64,000 bases of DNA from Luteipulveratus halotolerans (GCF_001247745.1 NZ_LAIR01000002.1:3286001-3350000), one strand, 5' to 3'. Positions 42,959 to 51,953 are shown, counted from the stretch's first letter. Numbers and translations are program-made. The notes: a model not told the origin generated them from the letters alone.

Positions 42959-43614
42959 GACGCACACCTCCCCGTGCCGTAGATCTTCGTGATCGCTTTC
43001 TGCTCAACGGGTTTCGCCGATGCAGACGGCTTCCACGGGCCGTTCGAGGACGCCGTGCGCGGCCGAACGCCCGGGCGATCGCGGTCGCCGTACGCCGCCG
43101 TGCGCTCGTCGACGACCTGCACCTGCGTCGCTGCGACGTCGCCCCACCGCGCCCGTGCGACCAGCCCGGCGAACGCCGTCATCGCCCGCTCGCTGCGAGC
43201 CCAGCGGTCAGCCGCATCCGGTACGCCGGCCCGCACGTCGGCGTACGACCCCCGGTAGTGCTTCACGAGCTGGAACGTCGTGAGGTAGCGGCGGGTCGGC
43301 ACCGGGTGGTGGCGTACGGCCGAGCCGAGGTCGCACGCGGTCACGTCGAACCACGGCGTGACCCGCCGGTCCGTCGTACGCGCCCGCACCCGCAGCGAGG
43401 TGTTGACCGTGCCCGGGTCGGGTGCGAACACCGACCACGTCTGGGTGAACACCGGCTCCAGATAGGCGGTGACCGCTGCCCGTACCGGCCCCGGCACGGG
43501 CAGCGGTCGCGCGACGTACACCAGCGTCATCAGCAGGTGCGCCGCCACCAGCGCCGCCACCACTGCCCCGCAACGCCGCTGCGTCGTCGCGCTCCCCGCC
43601 ACCGTCGTCCCCAT
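42955..43614 (-). CDS. DUF5819-family protein
   Basis: A 219-residue protein with one N-terminal membrane helix (CGAVVAALVAAHLLMTLVYVARPLPV) and an external domain with VFTQTWSVFAPDPGTVNTSLRVRAR, the DUF5819 hallmark. ATG at 43614 has a GAGGGGG ribosome site; an ATG at 43629 is possible. It is the constant partner of HTTM proteins; I infer that the pair acts together at the membrane. Confidence 0.87.
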   Translation of the reverse strand: MGTTVAGSATTQRRCGAVVAALVAAHLLMTLVYVARPLPVPGPVRAAVTAYLEPVFTQTWSVFAPDPGTVNTSLRVRARTTDRRVTPWFDVTACDLGSAVRHHPVPTRRYLTTFQLVKHYRGSYADVRAGVPDAADRWARSERAMTAFAGLVARARWGDVAATQVQVVDERTAAYGDRDRPGVRPRTASSNGPWKPSASAKPVEQKAITKIYGTGRCAS

Positions 43615-43722
43615 CACCGACCCCCTCATCCGTTCCCCCTGTGCAGCAGCATCGGAGCAACGGGGCCGACGGATCTACGGGACTCCGACGGAGGTGCCCG
43701 GCGACGGCGTACGACCAAGTCG

Positions 43723-43755
43723 CAGACAACCTGCGCGGGCCGCGCAGGTTGTCTG
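43723..43755. promoter_or_regulatory. Perfect 15-bp hairpin before the VIT gene
   Basis: CAGACAACCTGCGCG and CGCGCAGGTTGTCTG form a perfect stem with a three-base loop. It ends just before the GGGAGG ribosome site of the gene at 43770. It could be an operator for a metal-dependent repressor or an mRNA hairpin that affects translation. Confidence 0.6.
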
Positions 43756-43769
43756 GGAGGATCGCCGGC

Positions 43770-44471
43770 GTGAGTCACGAGGACGAACCCCACGACGAGA
43801 GCCTCTCCGGGCGGCTCAACTGGCTGCGTGCAGGAGTGCTCGGCGCCAACGACGGCATCGTCTCGACCGCCGGCATAGTCGTCGGCGTCGCAGGGGCCAC
43901 CTCGGACCGCACGTCGATCCTGGTCGCGGGCATCGCAGGCCTGGCTGCCGGCGCCATGAGCATGGCCGTCGGCGAGTACGTCTCGGTCAGCACCCAGCGC
44001 GACAGCGAGAAGGCCATGCTCGCGCTCGAGAAGCGCGAGCTGCGTGAGATGCCCGGCGAAGAGCTCGACGAGCTCACCGAGATCTACGAGGACAAGGGGC
44101 TCCCGCCCCAGCTCGCCCGCGAGGTCGCTGTCGCGCTCACCGAGAAGGACGCCCTCGCCGCGCACGCCGATGCCGAGCTCGGCATCGACCCGGACGACCT
44201 CACCAACCCGTGGCAGGCCGCGATCGCGTCGTTCGTGTCGTTCACGGTCGGCGCGCTGCTGCCGCTCGCCGCGGTGCTGCTGCCCGGGCCGTCGTGGCGG
44301 GTGCCGGTGACGTTCGTCGCGGTCCTGATCGCCCTCGCAGTCACGGGCCACGTGAGCGCCCGGCTCGGCAGCGCCCGACCCGCACCGGCCGTCGTACGCA
44401 ACGTCATCGGAGGAGCCATCGCCATGGCCATCACGTTCGCCGTCGGCAGCCTCGTCGGAGGTGCGGTCTGA
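43770..44471 (+). CDS. VIT1/CCC1-family iron or manganese transporter
   Basis: A 233-residue membrane protein: NWLRAGVLGANDGIVSTAGIVVGVAGATSDRTSILVAGIAGLAAGAMSMAVGEYVSVSTQRDSE is the metal-conducting half, an acidic cytosolic region follows (ELDELTEIYEDKGLPPQLAREVAVALTEKDALAAHADAELG), and two or three helices close it. VIT proteins move Fe(II) or Mn(II) out of the cytosol. GTG start after GGGAGG. Coupled to the next gene (TGATG). Confidence 0.9.
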   Translation: MSHEDEPHDESLSGRLNWLRAGVLGANDGIVSTAGIVVGVAGATSDRTSILVAGIAGLAAGAMSMAVGEYVSVSTQRDSEKAMLALEKRELREMPGEELDELTEIYEDKGLPPQLAREVAVALTEKDALAAHADAELGIDPDDLTNPWQAAIASFVSFTVGALLPLAAVLLPGPSWRVPVTFVAVLIALAVTGHVSARLGSARPAPAVVRNVIGGAIAMAITFAVGSLVGGAV

Positions 44472-44908
44472 TGTCGCCGCTTCCCGGCTGGGCCGCCGGC
44501 CTCGGTCTGCAGCCGCACCCCGAGGGCGGCTGGTTCGTCGAGACGTACCGGCACGGGTCGACCTTCACCCCGCCCGGGTACGACGGTCCGCGGGCCTACG
44601 CGACCGGCATCCTGTTCCTGCTCATGCCGGGTGAGGAGTCACGCTGGCACCGCGTCACGTCGGACGAGCTGTGGCTGCACCACCGCGGCGGACCGCTTGC
44701 GCTGACGCTGGGTGGCTCCGACGAATCGCCCGCTGCTGCAACGACATTCACGCTCGGCGCCGACTACGCCGGTGGACAGGTCGCGCAGGCGCTGGTGCCG
44801 GGCGGGCACTGGCAGGCCGCCCGGCCCGCGGGCGATGAGCCCGTGCTCGTCGGGTGCATCGTGACGCCGGGCTTCGACTTCGCCGACTTCACCCTGCTCC
44901 CGGAGTAG
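44471..44908 (+). CDS. DUF985 cupin protein
   Basis: A 145-residue cupin: GLQPHPEGGWFVETYRH, LLMPGEESRWHRVTSDELWLHHRGGPLALTL, LVGCIVTPGFDFADFTLL. DUF985 proteins have a cupin fold; the metal and substrate are unknown. ATG shares a base with the VIT stop. Confidence 0.9.
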   Translation: MSPLPGWAAGLGLQPHPEGGWFVETYRHGSTFTPPGYDGPRAYATGILFLLMPGEESRWHRVTSDELWLHHRGGPLALTLGGSDESPAAATTFTLGADYAGGQVAQALVPGGHWQAARPAGDEPVLVGCIVTPGFDFADFTLLPE

Positions 44909-44938
44909 CGCAAGCCCACCACCGCCGGTCGAGCAGTG

Positions 44939-45427
44939 CTACTCGGGGAGGTTGGCCTCGATCGCCTGCGTGACCTCGGGCGCCTGGGGCTCGGTGCGCG
45001 GGCGGAACCGGCCCACGACCTCACCGGACGGCGAGATCAGGAACTTCTCGAAGTTCCACTGGATGTCGCCGGCCTCGCCGTCAGCGTCGGCGTGCTGGGT
45101 GAGCTCGGTGTAGAGCGGGTGACGGCCCTCGCCGTTGACCTCGACCTTCTCGGTCATCGGGAACGTCACGCCGTACGACGTCGAGCAGAACGTCTTGATC
45201 TCCTCGGCGCTGCCCGGCTCCTGGCCGCCGAACTGGTTGCACGGGACACCGACGACGGTGAGGCCGCGGTCGGCGTACTCCTGCTGCAGGGCCTCCAGGC
45301 CGGTGTACTGCGGGGTCAGGCCGCACTTGGAGGCGACGTTGACGACGAGGACGGCGCGGCCGGCGTACGCACCGAGCGAGGTCGGCTCGCCGTCGAGGGT
45401 CTTCAGGGGGATGTCGTGGAGAGTCAC
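44939..45427 (-). CDS. Glutathione peroxidase-family peroxidase
   Basis: A 162-residue thioredoxin-fold peroxidase: VLVVNVASKCGLTPQYTGLEALQQEY with catalytic Cys in place of selenocysteine, GVPCNQFGGQEPGS with the Gln of the tetrad, and IQWNFEKFLISPSG with the Trp-Asn. Bacterial Cys-GPx usually use thioredoxin and reduce lipid or organic peroxides. GTG start at 45427. Confidence 0.94.
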   Translation of the reverse strand: MTLHDIPLKTLDGEPTSLGAYAGRAVLVVNVASKCGLTPQYTGLEALQQEYADRGLTVVGVPCNQFGGQEPGSAEEIKTFCSTSYGVTFPMTEKVEVNGEGRHPLYTELTQHADADGEAGDIQWNFEKFLISPSGEVVGRFRPRTEPQAPEVTQAIEANLPE

Positions 45428-45548
45428 CCGGCCAGCGTAGGCCGACCTGCTGCTGCGCACCGGCGTGACGTGGGTCTCGTCGCGGTGCCTATGCTCGAAC
45501 GGACCCCGTCAACGACGACCGGGCGCGAGCTGAAGGAGCCAGGCGAGC

Positions 45549-46982
45549 ATGCGCGAGTACGGACAGTTCTACATCGGCGGCCAGTGGGTCGACCCCGCCC
45601 AGGGCCGCCCGCACGACGTCGTCAACCCCGCCACCGAGCAGGTCGCCGGCCACATCGCCCTCGGCGCACAGGCCGACGTCGACGCCGCCGTCGAGGCCGC
45701 GCGCAAGGCGTTCGTGTCGTACGCCGAGACCTCGGTCGCCGAGCGCGTCGACCTGCTGAAGGCGATCCTCGGCGAGTACAAGAACCGAGCGGACGACCTG
45801 GCCGCAGCCGTCACCGAGGAGATGGGCGCCCCCGCCAAGCTCGCCGCCACCGCCCAGGTCGGCATGGGCCTCGGGCACCTCGCGACAGCTGCGAAGGTGC
45901 TCGCCGACTACCCGTTCGCCGAGGACCGCGGCACCACCCGCATCGTGCGCGAGCCGGTCGGTGTGTGCGCGTTCATCACGCCCTGGAACTGGCCGCTCAA
46001 CCAGATCACCTGCAAGGTCGCGCCCGCCCTCGCGACCGGCTGCACGATGGTGCTGAAGCCGTCGGAGGAGGCGCCGTTCTCGGCGTACGTCCTTGCCGAG
46101 ATCATCGACGCCGCAGGCCTGCCCGCGGGTGTCTTCAACCTCGTCAACGGTGACGGCCCGACCGTCGGCGCGGCGCTCGCCGCCCACCCCGACGTCGACA
46201 TGATCTCGATCACCGGCTCGACCCGCGCGGGTGTCGAGGTGGCGCGTGCAGCGGCCCCGACCGTCAAGCGCGTGCACCAGGAGCTCGGCGGCAAGTCGCC
46301 CAACATCATCCTCGACGACGACGCGTTCGAGAAGGGCGTCAAGCTCGGCGCCGCCGGCGTCTGGTCGAACTCGGGCCAGTCGTGCAACGCCCCGACGCGC
46401 ATGCTCGTCCCGGCCGCCCGCATGGACGAGGCCGCCGCGATCGCCAAGGCGTCGGCCGAGAAGGTCACCGTCGGCGACCCGACCGGCGACGCCAAGATGG
46501 GCCCGGTCGTCTCGCAGGCGCAGTGGGACAAGATCCAGGGCCTGATCCAGCAGGGCATCGACGAGGGCGCCACGCTCGCCGCCGGCGGCACCGGTCGCCC
46601 CGACGGTCTCGACACCGGGTTCTACGTCAAGCCAACGGTTTTCGCGGACGTCACCAACGAGATGACCATCGCGCGCGAAGAGATCTTCGGCCCGGTCCTG
46701 GTGATCCTGCCGTACGACTCGGTCGACCAGGCGGTCGAGATCGGCAACGACACCCCGTACGGGCTCGCCGCCTACGTCTCGGGCTCCGACCAGGACGCCG
46801 TCCGCAAGGTCGCGTCGCGGCTGCGGGCCGGCCAGGTCAACCTCAACAGCGCACCGGTCGACCTCAACGCACCGTTCGGCGGCTACAAGCAGAGCGGCAA
46901 CGGTCGCGAGTGGGGTGAGATCGCGTTCGGCGACTTCCTCGAGACCAAGGCGGTCATCGGTTACACGCCGGCCGAGGACTGA
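45549..46982 (+). CDS. Aldehyde dehydrogenase (NAD(P)+)
   Basis: A 477-residue ALDH: PWNWPLNQITCKVAPALATGCTMVLKPSEEAPFSAY, the catalytic Glu in HQELGGKSPNII and catalytic Cys in WSNSGQSCNAPTR. The C-terminal EIFGPVLVILPYDSVDQAVEIGNDTPYGLAAYVSG is standard. It oxidises an aldehyde to the acid; substrate not deducible. GGAGCC ribosome site before the ATG. The next gene is four bases away. Confidence 0.95.
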   Translation: MREYGQFYIGGQWVDPAQGRPHDVVNPATEQVAGHIALGAQADVDAAVEAARKAFVSYAETSVAERVDLLKAILGEYKNRADDLAAAVTEEMGAPAKLAATAQVGMGLGHLATAAKVLADYPFAEDRGTTRIVREPVGVCAFITPWNWPLNQITCKVAPALATGCTMVLKPSEEAPFSAYVLAEIIDAAGLPAGVFNLVNGDGPTVGAALAAHPDVDMISITGSTRAGVEVARAAAPTVKRVHQELGGKSPNIILDDDAFEKGVKLGAAGVWSNSGQSCNAPTRMLVPAARMDEAAAIAKASAEKVTVGDPTGDAKMGPVVSQAQWDKIQGLIQQGIDEGATLAAGGTGRPDGLDTGFYVKPTVFADVTNEMTIAREEIFGPVLVILPYDSVDQAVEIGNDTPYGLAAYVSGSDQDAVRKVASRLRAGQVNLNSAPVDLNAPFGGYKQSGNGREWGEIAFGDFLETKAVIGYTPAED

Positions 46983-46986
46983 ACGG

Positions 46987-47910
46987 GTGGCGGTCACACT
47001 CGAGCCCCTCGCAGCCGAGGCGTACGACGCGTGGCGGGCGGGCGTCGTACGCCGGCTCGCCGAGCTGCGCTACCGCCACTGCACGGCGGACCCGGCGGCG
47101 GCCACGGCCCTCGCGGAGGCGCAGCTCGCGCGGGTGCTCCCCGACGGCCTCGCCTCCGCCGACGCGCACGTCCGGTCGGTCGTGCGTGACGGCACGCGTC
47201 TGGGCGCGCTGTGCTGGCTGCTGGTGGGCGGTGGCGAGCAGGCGACGGTGCTCGACGTCGCGCTCGACGACACGTCCGACGCCGGTGCCGTTCGAGCCGC
47301 CCTCATCGACGAGGTGCGTGCCGCGGGAGCGCGCTCGCTCGGTGCGGGCGTGTTCGCGGGCGATCCGGTCTCGACCGCGTTCGCCGCAGGTGACGGGTTC
47401 ACCGTGCGCGCCACCACCATGCGGCTCGACCTCACCGGCGACCCCGTCGCGGACGACGGGCGGGTCGAGCTGCGGCGGATGACGCCCGAGGAGTTCGCGA
47501 CGTTCATCGCCGACGAGGAGCGCTCGTACACCGAGGCTCGCATCAAGGCGGGCGACTCACCCCAGGTCGCGCGGACGACGGCGCGTCAGCAGTTCGCGGC
47601 GCTCGTCCCCGACGGCCAGAACAGTGCGGGCCAGCAGTTCTGGACGGCGTACGACGGCGTCACCCGCGTCGGGCTGCTGTGGGTCGACGTCTCGCAGCCG
47701 CGCGCGTTCGTCTACTACGTCGAGGTCGACGAGGCCCAGCGTCGTCGCGGCTACGGCGCCGCGATCATGACGGCGGGCGCCGCGTGGTGCCAGCGCCAGG
47801 GCTCGATCGCGTTGGGGCTCAACGTTTTTGGCTACAACACGGGCGCTCGCGCGTTGTACGACGGCCTCGGCTACGTCGTCACCGAGGACAGCGTCGCCTC
47901 CGACCTCTGA
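46987..47910 (+). CDS. Tandem GNAT-domain acetyltransferase
   Basis: A 307-residue protein with two GNAT-like halves. The second half is clear: VELRRMTPEEFATFIADEERSYTEARIKAG, FVYYVEVDEAQRRRGYGAAIMTAGAAWCQRQGSIALGLNVFGYNTGARALYDGLGYVV with the acetyl-CoA R-x-x-G-x-G/A site. The first half (to about residue 150) is degenerate. GTG start four bases after the ALDH stop. Confidence 0.85.
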   Translation: MAVTLEPLAAEAYDAWRAGVVRRLAELRYRHCTADPAAATALAEAQLARVLPDGLASADAHVRSVVRDGTRLGALCWLLVGGGEQATVLDVALDDTSDAGAVRAALIDEVRAAGARSLGAGVFAGDPVSTAFAAGDGFTVRATTMRLDLTGDPVADDGRVELRRMTPEEFATFIADEERSYTEARIKAGDSPQVARTTARQQFAALVPDGQNSAGQQFWTAYDGVTRVGLLWVDVSQPRAFVYYVEVDEAQRRRGYGAAIMTAGAAWCQRQGSIALGLNVFGYNTGARALYDGLGYVVTEDSVASDL

Positions 47911-47951
47911 CCACGGGCGCTCGTCGTCACGGCCGCCGGGCGCGATGTGAC

Positions 47952-47977
47952 GAAGCGTGAGGTGGAGCTCACGCTTC
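47952..47977. terminator. Terminator hairpin between convergent genes
   Basis: GAAGCGTGAG and CTCACGCTTC form a perfect 10-bp stem with a six-base loop, further extended by GTGA/TCAC. Lies between the GNAT gene and the convergent small gene at 47991. Confidence 0.65.
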
Positions 47978-47990
47978 CTCACGTCGAAGG

Positions 47991-48194
47991 TCACCCGTCC
48001 TGCGAGGTCTCCTGAGCCCGCGGCGGAGCGGCACCGTTGCGGTGGGCGTACGTGTCGATCGCCGCGCCCACCGGGTCGACCCGGTCGGTGACGTACGCCG
48101 GCGCCACGTGTGAGTGGTCGACGTCGTGGTGCGCGTCGGCACCGCTGTCGGGCGCAGTGGCGAAGCCGGCCGAGATGTCCCCTGAGTCGCTCAT
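47991..48194 (-). CDS. Small acidic hypothetical protein (67 aa)
   Basis: Acidic and His-rich (SDSGDISAGFATAPDSGADAHHDVDHSHVAPAYVTDRVDPVGAAIDTYAHRNGAAPPRAQETSQDG). No family recognised; the His/Asp-rich centre might bind metal. It follows the EthD gene in the same direction by about 40 bases. Confidence 0.5.
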   Translation of the reverse strand: MSDSGDISAGFATAPDSGADAHHDVDHSHVAPAYVTDRVDPVGAAIDTYAHRNGAAPPRAQETSQDG

Positions 48195-48233
48195 CTCCCG
48201 ATCATCGCCGACGGCGCCGCCGGGTGTCGAGGG

Positions 48234-48551
48234 TCAGCCGTCGACGACGACGTCACTGATCTGCATGACCGGACTGATGTCGGTGTAGTTGCCGACGTCG
48301 GCCATGATCTGCTTCGCGCTCGCCCCGAACGCTTCCTGGAACGCGTCGACCGAGTCGCTGTAGATGTGGCACATGGCGACGTAGGGCGGGTCGATGCCGT
48401 GCCGACCGCCGTTGACACCCCGGTCGACCGTCCAGCGCAGGCACGCCTCGCCGAGCAGCTCAGCCACGAGCGGCATGTGCCGGTCGCGGTAGTAGTCGTG
48501 GTCGAAACGGGCCTCGGGCGAGGTGGGGTACATGATGCTGACCTTGATCAC
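48234..48551 (-). CDS. EthD-domain protein
   Basis: A 105-residue ferredoxin-fold protein: IKVSIMYPTSPEARFDHDYYRDRHMPLVAELLGEACLRWTVDRGV, DAFQEAFGASAKQIMADVGNYTDISPVMQISDVV. The DHDYYxxxHMPL pattern is the EthD hallmark. EthD aids ether degradation in Rhodococcus, but most relatives have unknown roles. GTG start at 48551. Confidence 0.87.
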   Translation of the reverse strand: MIKVSIMYPTSPEARFDHDYYRDRHMPLVAELLGEACLRWTVDRGVNGGRHGIDPPYVAMCHIYSDSVDAFQEAFGASAKQIMADVGNYTDISPVMQISDVVVDG

Positions 48552-48686
48552 GGGACCCACTCTCCCAGCCCACCGGCAGAAGCTGGCGACAGGCACAGGT
48601 ATGCGTGTGCGCCTCGCCAGCTTTTGCCGGGCGGGGTGCGCGCCGGATCCGTACGACGCGCACCCCGGTCCCGCTTCGCCCCTCGC

Positions 48687-49592
48687 TCAGATGACCGCGG
48701 CAGACACACCGTCCGCCGACGTGCCGCCCGACGACGACCCCTGCTCCGACGAGTCGCCCTGGCGCTGCGGCAGATTCGGCAGGTCAGCGGGACCCTTGCC
48801 CGCACGGATCGTCGGCATGGTTCGGTCGACCAGCGTCGACAGGTCCGACTTGAGCAGCGCGGAGACCTTCTTGACGAGGGTGTCACGCGAAACCCCTTGT
48901 GCCGCAGCGATGTCCGCGAGGGACTTGCCGGACCGCAGCTGCGACGTCAGCTCGCTCTCGGACAGCTTGAGCGTGCTCGCGAGCGCGGCTGCATGCTCGC
49001 CCAGCAACCCGCCACCGCCGCGGCGGATCTCATGACGCGCGCCGTCAGGCCCCGGCATCGAGCTGCGCTTGCTCTCGACGGCCTGGGTGATCGCGTCGGC
49101 CTGCGCCTGGGTGATCGTGCCCTTCTTGACCAGGTCGGCGAGCGCGTCGGCGAGCGGGCTCGTCCGGGCGCCCCCACCGTCCGGGCCGCCGGAGCCGACC
49201 TTGCGGTCGACCACTGTGGCGGCGTGCTTGTCGACGAGCGTGCCGAGCCGCGCCACGAGGGTGGCCTTCGCGACGCCGTGCGACGCCGCGATCTGGGTGA
49301 GCGACTTGCCGTCGCGCAGGCCCTGCTGCAGCTGCGCCTCGGTGGCACCTGCGGCCTGGGCGACCTCAGCGGTCGAGGCACCGAACAGCCGCAGCCCGAT
49401 GCGAGGACCGCCCGCTGACTTCTCCGGTGAGCCGGAGTCGTCCTGCTGATCTGTCGTGGCTGACGGCGCGTTGGTGACGGCGGTCGACGGGCCGCCCGAA
49501 CCGGTCGCGGCGAGCGCCGGCACGGTCACAGCACCGGCGGCCACCACGCCGAGGCCGGCGGCGGCCACGGTCATCTTCGTCCGACGGGACAT
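48687..49592 (-). CDS. Secreted protein with two helical repeats
   Basis: A 301-residue exported protein with signal peptide (KMTVAAAGLGVVAAGAVTVPALAATG). It holds two similar modules: TEAQLQQGLRDGKSLTQIAASHGVAKATLVARLGTLVDKHAATVVDR and SESELTSQLRSGKSLADIAAAQGVSRDTLVKKVSALLKSDLSTLVDR. Each is a helix-turn-helix-like G-K-S-L-x-x-I-A-x-x-x-G-V unit seen in many actinobacterial wall or surface proteins. Between them lies LADLVKKGTITQAQADAITQAVES, and the tail is Ser/Gly-rich. Function unknown. Confidence 0.8.
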   Translation of the reverse strand: MSRRTKMTVAAAGLGVVAAGAVTVPALAATGSGGPSTAVTNAPSATTDQQDDSGSPEKSAGGPRIGLRLFGASTAEVAQAAGATEAQLQQGLRDGKSLTQIAASHGVAKATLVARLGTLVDKHAATVVDRKVGSGGPDGGGARTSPLADALADLVKKGTITQAQADAITQAVESKRSSMPGPDGARHEIRRGGGGLLGEHAAALASTLKLSESELTSQLRSGKSLADIAAAQGVSRDTLVKKVSALLKSDLSTLVDRTMPTIRAGKGPADLPNLPQRQGDSSEQGSSSGGTSADGVSAAVI

Positions 49593-49700
49593 GGGTGAGA
49601 CCTCTCGTCCGGGGTGGGCGCGGTCGCCCACCCGACTGCGCTCACCGTCGTACGACGACCTGTGCGAGCCCACGCCGGAACCTGTGCGCCAGGTATGAGC

Positions 49701-50897
49701 TCAGTCGTCCTCCCACGAGAAGAACCGGGTCGCGACGAGCGTCAGGACCGCCGCGAACGCGAGCGTCAGAGCCATGGGTACGAGCGCGGCGGCCGGTCCC
49801 TCGCCGCGCACCATCGTGTCCTTGAGCCCTTCGACCAGCCAGCCCATCGGCAGGACCTTGGAGATCGCCTGGATCCAGCCGGGTGAGGCCTCCAACGGGA
49901 TGAACGCACCGGACAGGAACGCCATGGGCAGGGTGATCAGGTTGGCGAGACCGACGGCGGCCTCCGACGTCTTCGCGATCGATCCGCACAGCAGCCCCAC
50001 CGACAAGAACGCGAGCGTGCCGGTGAGCGTGAGCGGTATCGCCACGTACCAGGCGCCCGTCAGGCGCAGCCCGAGCAGCATCGCGACGCCGATGAAGATC
50101 GCGAGCTGGGCGAGCGCGATCGCGAGAGACACCGCGACGCGCGAGGTGACGACGGAGGACGTCGGGATCGGTGCCAGTCGCAACCGCCGCAGCACCCGTC
50201 TCTTGCGCCACTCGACCAGCGTGGTCGCCGCACCGAACGTCGCGCCGACCGCGATGCCGTAGCCGATCATGCCGGGAGTGACGTACTGGATCGCCTTGAG
50301 CGACTCGTCCTGCACCGACGACGCCTGCAGCGAGTAGCGCGGCTGCTGCCCCGTGACGGCGACGTTGGTGGTCTGGACGACCGAGCTCAGCACGCCCTGC
50401 ACGGTCGCCGCCCCGACCTGGTCGCCGTTGGACACCTTGAGCAGCAGCTGGTGGCCCCGTTGTTCGAGCACGCCGTCGAGGTCGTCCTTGCGCAGCTGCT
50501 CGAGCGCGTCGTCACGGCTGAGGCCGGACTTCCACTCGATCGTCTCGCCGAGCGCGGTCTTGGCGTCGGGCGGCAGCTGCCGGATCACGCTGACGTCGCC
50601 GAGGAGCGCAACCTTGCCCTTGGACGCTCCTTGGTCGGTGAAGACCGTGCCGAAGATGATGATGAAGAACAAGGGGAAGAACAGCGTGAAGAAGACGCTC
50701 GCCCGGTCTCGGACGAAGCCCTTCCACATCGCGGTGGCCAGGCTGCGAAAAGCCTTGCGGCTCAGGCCTGTACGCCGGGTGGTCTCGATACGGCTCGCCC
50801 TGGGGGGCTCGCCTACTCGACCAGCGGAGTCGGCTCGACCAGTGGGGTCCGTGGGGTCGGCTCGACCAGCGGGGTCGGATCGGATGTCGTCACTCAT
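49701..50897 (-). CDS. ABC-2 type permease
   Basis: A 398-residue permease. After an Asp/Arg/Pro-rich cytosolic N-terminus (SDDIRSDPAGRADPTDPTGRADSAGRV) comes helix 1 (SVFFTLFFPLFFIIIFGTVFT), a large external loop, and five C-terminal helices with SVVTSRVAVSLAIALAQLAIFIGVAMLLG and LANLITLPMAFLSGAFIPLE. This is the drug-exporter (DrrB/YhfI-like) layout. ATGA overlap with the ATPase gene upstream. Confidence 0.88.
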   Translation of the reverse strand: MSDDIRSDPAGRADPTDPTGRADSAGRVGEPPRASRIETTRRTGLSRKAFRSLATAMWKGFVRDRASVFFTLFFPLFFIIIFGTVFTDQGASKGKVALLGDVSVIRQLPPDAKTALGETIEWKSGLSRDDALEQLRKDDLDGVLEQRGHQLLLKVSNGDQVGAATVQGVLSSVVQTTNVAVTGQQPRYSLQASSVQDESLKAIQYVTPGMIGYGIAVGATFGAATTLVEWRKRRVLRRLRLAPIPTSSVVTSRVAVSLAIALAQLAIFIGVAMLLGLRLTGAWYVAIPLTLTGTLAFLSVGLLCGSIAKTSEAAVGLANLITLPMAFLSGAFIPLEASPGWIQAISKVLPMGWLVEGLKDTMVRGEGPAAALVPMALTLAFAAVLTLVATRFFSWEDD

Positions 50898-51796
50898 GCG
50901 CGGTACGCCCTTCCGGTCAGGTCGAGGAAGACGTCCTCCAACGTCGCGCCGCGAACTTGCAGCCCTGCCAACGCATCTCGGTCGGCGAGCGCGGACAGCA
51001 GCGGCGCCGGCGTACGGCTGGTGAGGACGACCGACGCGGCGTCCTCGGACACCTCGTCGACCCCGGGCAGGGTGCGTGCCTCGTCGAGCTGCAACGCACC
51101 GCGCTCGACCGAGATGCGTACGGGCGCGTCGAGCCCACGGACCAGCTCGGCCGGCGGACCCATCCGCAGGATGCGACCCTCGTCGATGATGGCGACGCGG
51201 TCGCACAGCAGCTCGGCCTCGTCCATGTAGTGCGTCGTGAGGACGACGGTCTTGCCGCGCGCGTTGATCTCGCGCAGCACGTCCCACAGGTTGCGGCGCG
51301 CCTGGGGGTCGAGCGCTGCGGTGGGTTCGTCGAGGAAGACGACGTCGGGGTCGTGCACGAGTGCGCAGGCGATCGACAGCCGCTGCGCCTGGCCTCCGGA
51401 GAGCTTCTCGGCCTGGGTGTCGGCCTTGTCGGTGAGCCCGACCAGCTCGAGCATCTCGTCGACGCGGGAGGCGGGTGCGTCGTACAACGAGCCGAACGTG
51501 CTCAGCTGCTCACGCGCCGTCAGCCGGTCGAAGAACGCCGTCGCCTGCAGCTGCACCCCGATGCGTGGCAGCAGCGCCGGGTTGCGCGGCCAGGGCGCCT
51601 CGCCAAGCAGCCGCACCGTGCCCGCATCGGGCTCGCGCAGGCCCTCGATCATCTCCAGGGTGGTCGTCTTGCCCGCGCCGTTGGGGCCGAGCAGCCCGAA
51701 GAACTCCCCCTCGCGCACCGTGAAGGCGACGTCGTCGACGACGGCCTTCCCGGCGTACCTCTTGACCAGGCCTTCGACCTCGATGGTGTCCGTCAT
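50894..51796 (-). CDS. ABC-2 transporter ATPase
   Basis: A 300-residue ATPase: Walker A GPNGAGKTT, signature LSGGQAQR, Walker B VVFLDEPTAALDP, switch THYMDEAELLCDRVAIIDEGRIL. A C-terminal extension of about 80 residues is typical of the DrrA/YhaQ group. Pairs with the permease at 49701; likely exports a drug, lipid or peptide. Divergent from the AraC-type regulator. Confidence 0.92.
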   Translation of the reverse strand: MTDTIEVEGLVKRYAGKAVVDDVAFTVREGEFFGLLGPNGAGKTTTLEMIEGLREPDAGTVRLLGEAPWPRNPALLPRIGVQLQATAFFDRLTAREQLSTFGSLYDAPASRVDEMLELVGLTDKADTQAEKLSGGQAQRLSIACALVHDPDVVFLDEPTAALDPQARRNLWDVLREINARGKTVVLTTHYMDEAELLCDRVAIIDEGRILRMGPPAELVRGLDAPVRISVERGALQLDEARTLPGVDEVSEDAASVVLTSRTPAPLLSALADRDALAGLQVRGATLEDVFLDLTGRAYRA

Positions 51797-51953
51797 CGCC
51801 CCTCCATGTCGCGGACGGGGCCCCGTGCGCCCGCCGCGTCGCCAACGTATCCGGGCCGACGGCGGTGCGGCAGGGAGTTCTGTCACGGATGTGAGCGGCC
51901 CGATCCGCCCGAGAGCGCCGGTGTCTGTCGGGGCCTCGGCCTAGTCTGGGGCG

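Noticed and set aside
44939..45427. Selenocysteine in the glutathione peroxidase
   Set aside because: The catalytic codon encodes Cys (SKCGLT); there is no in-frame TGA.
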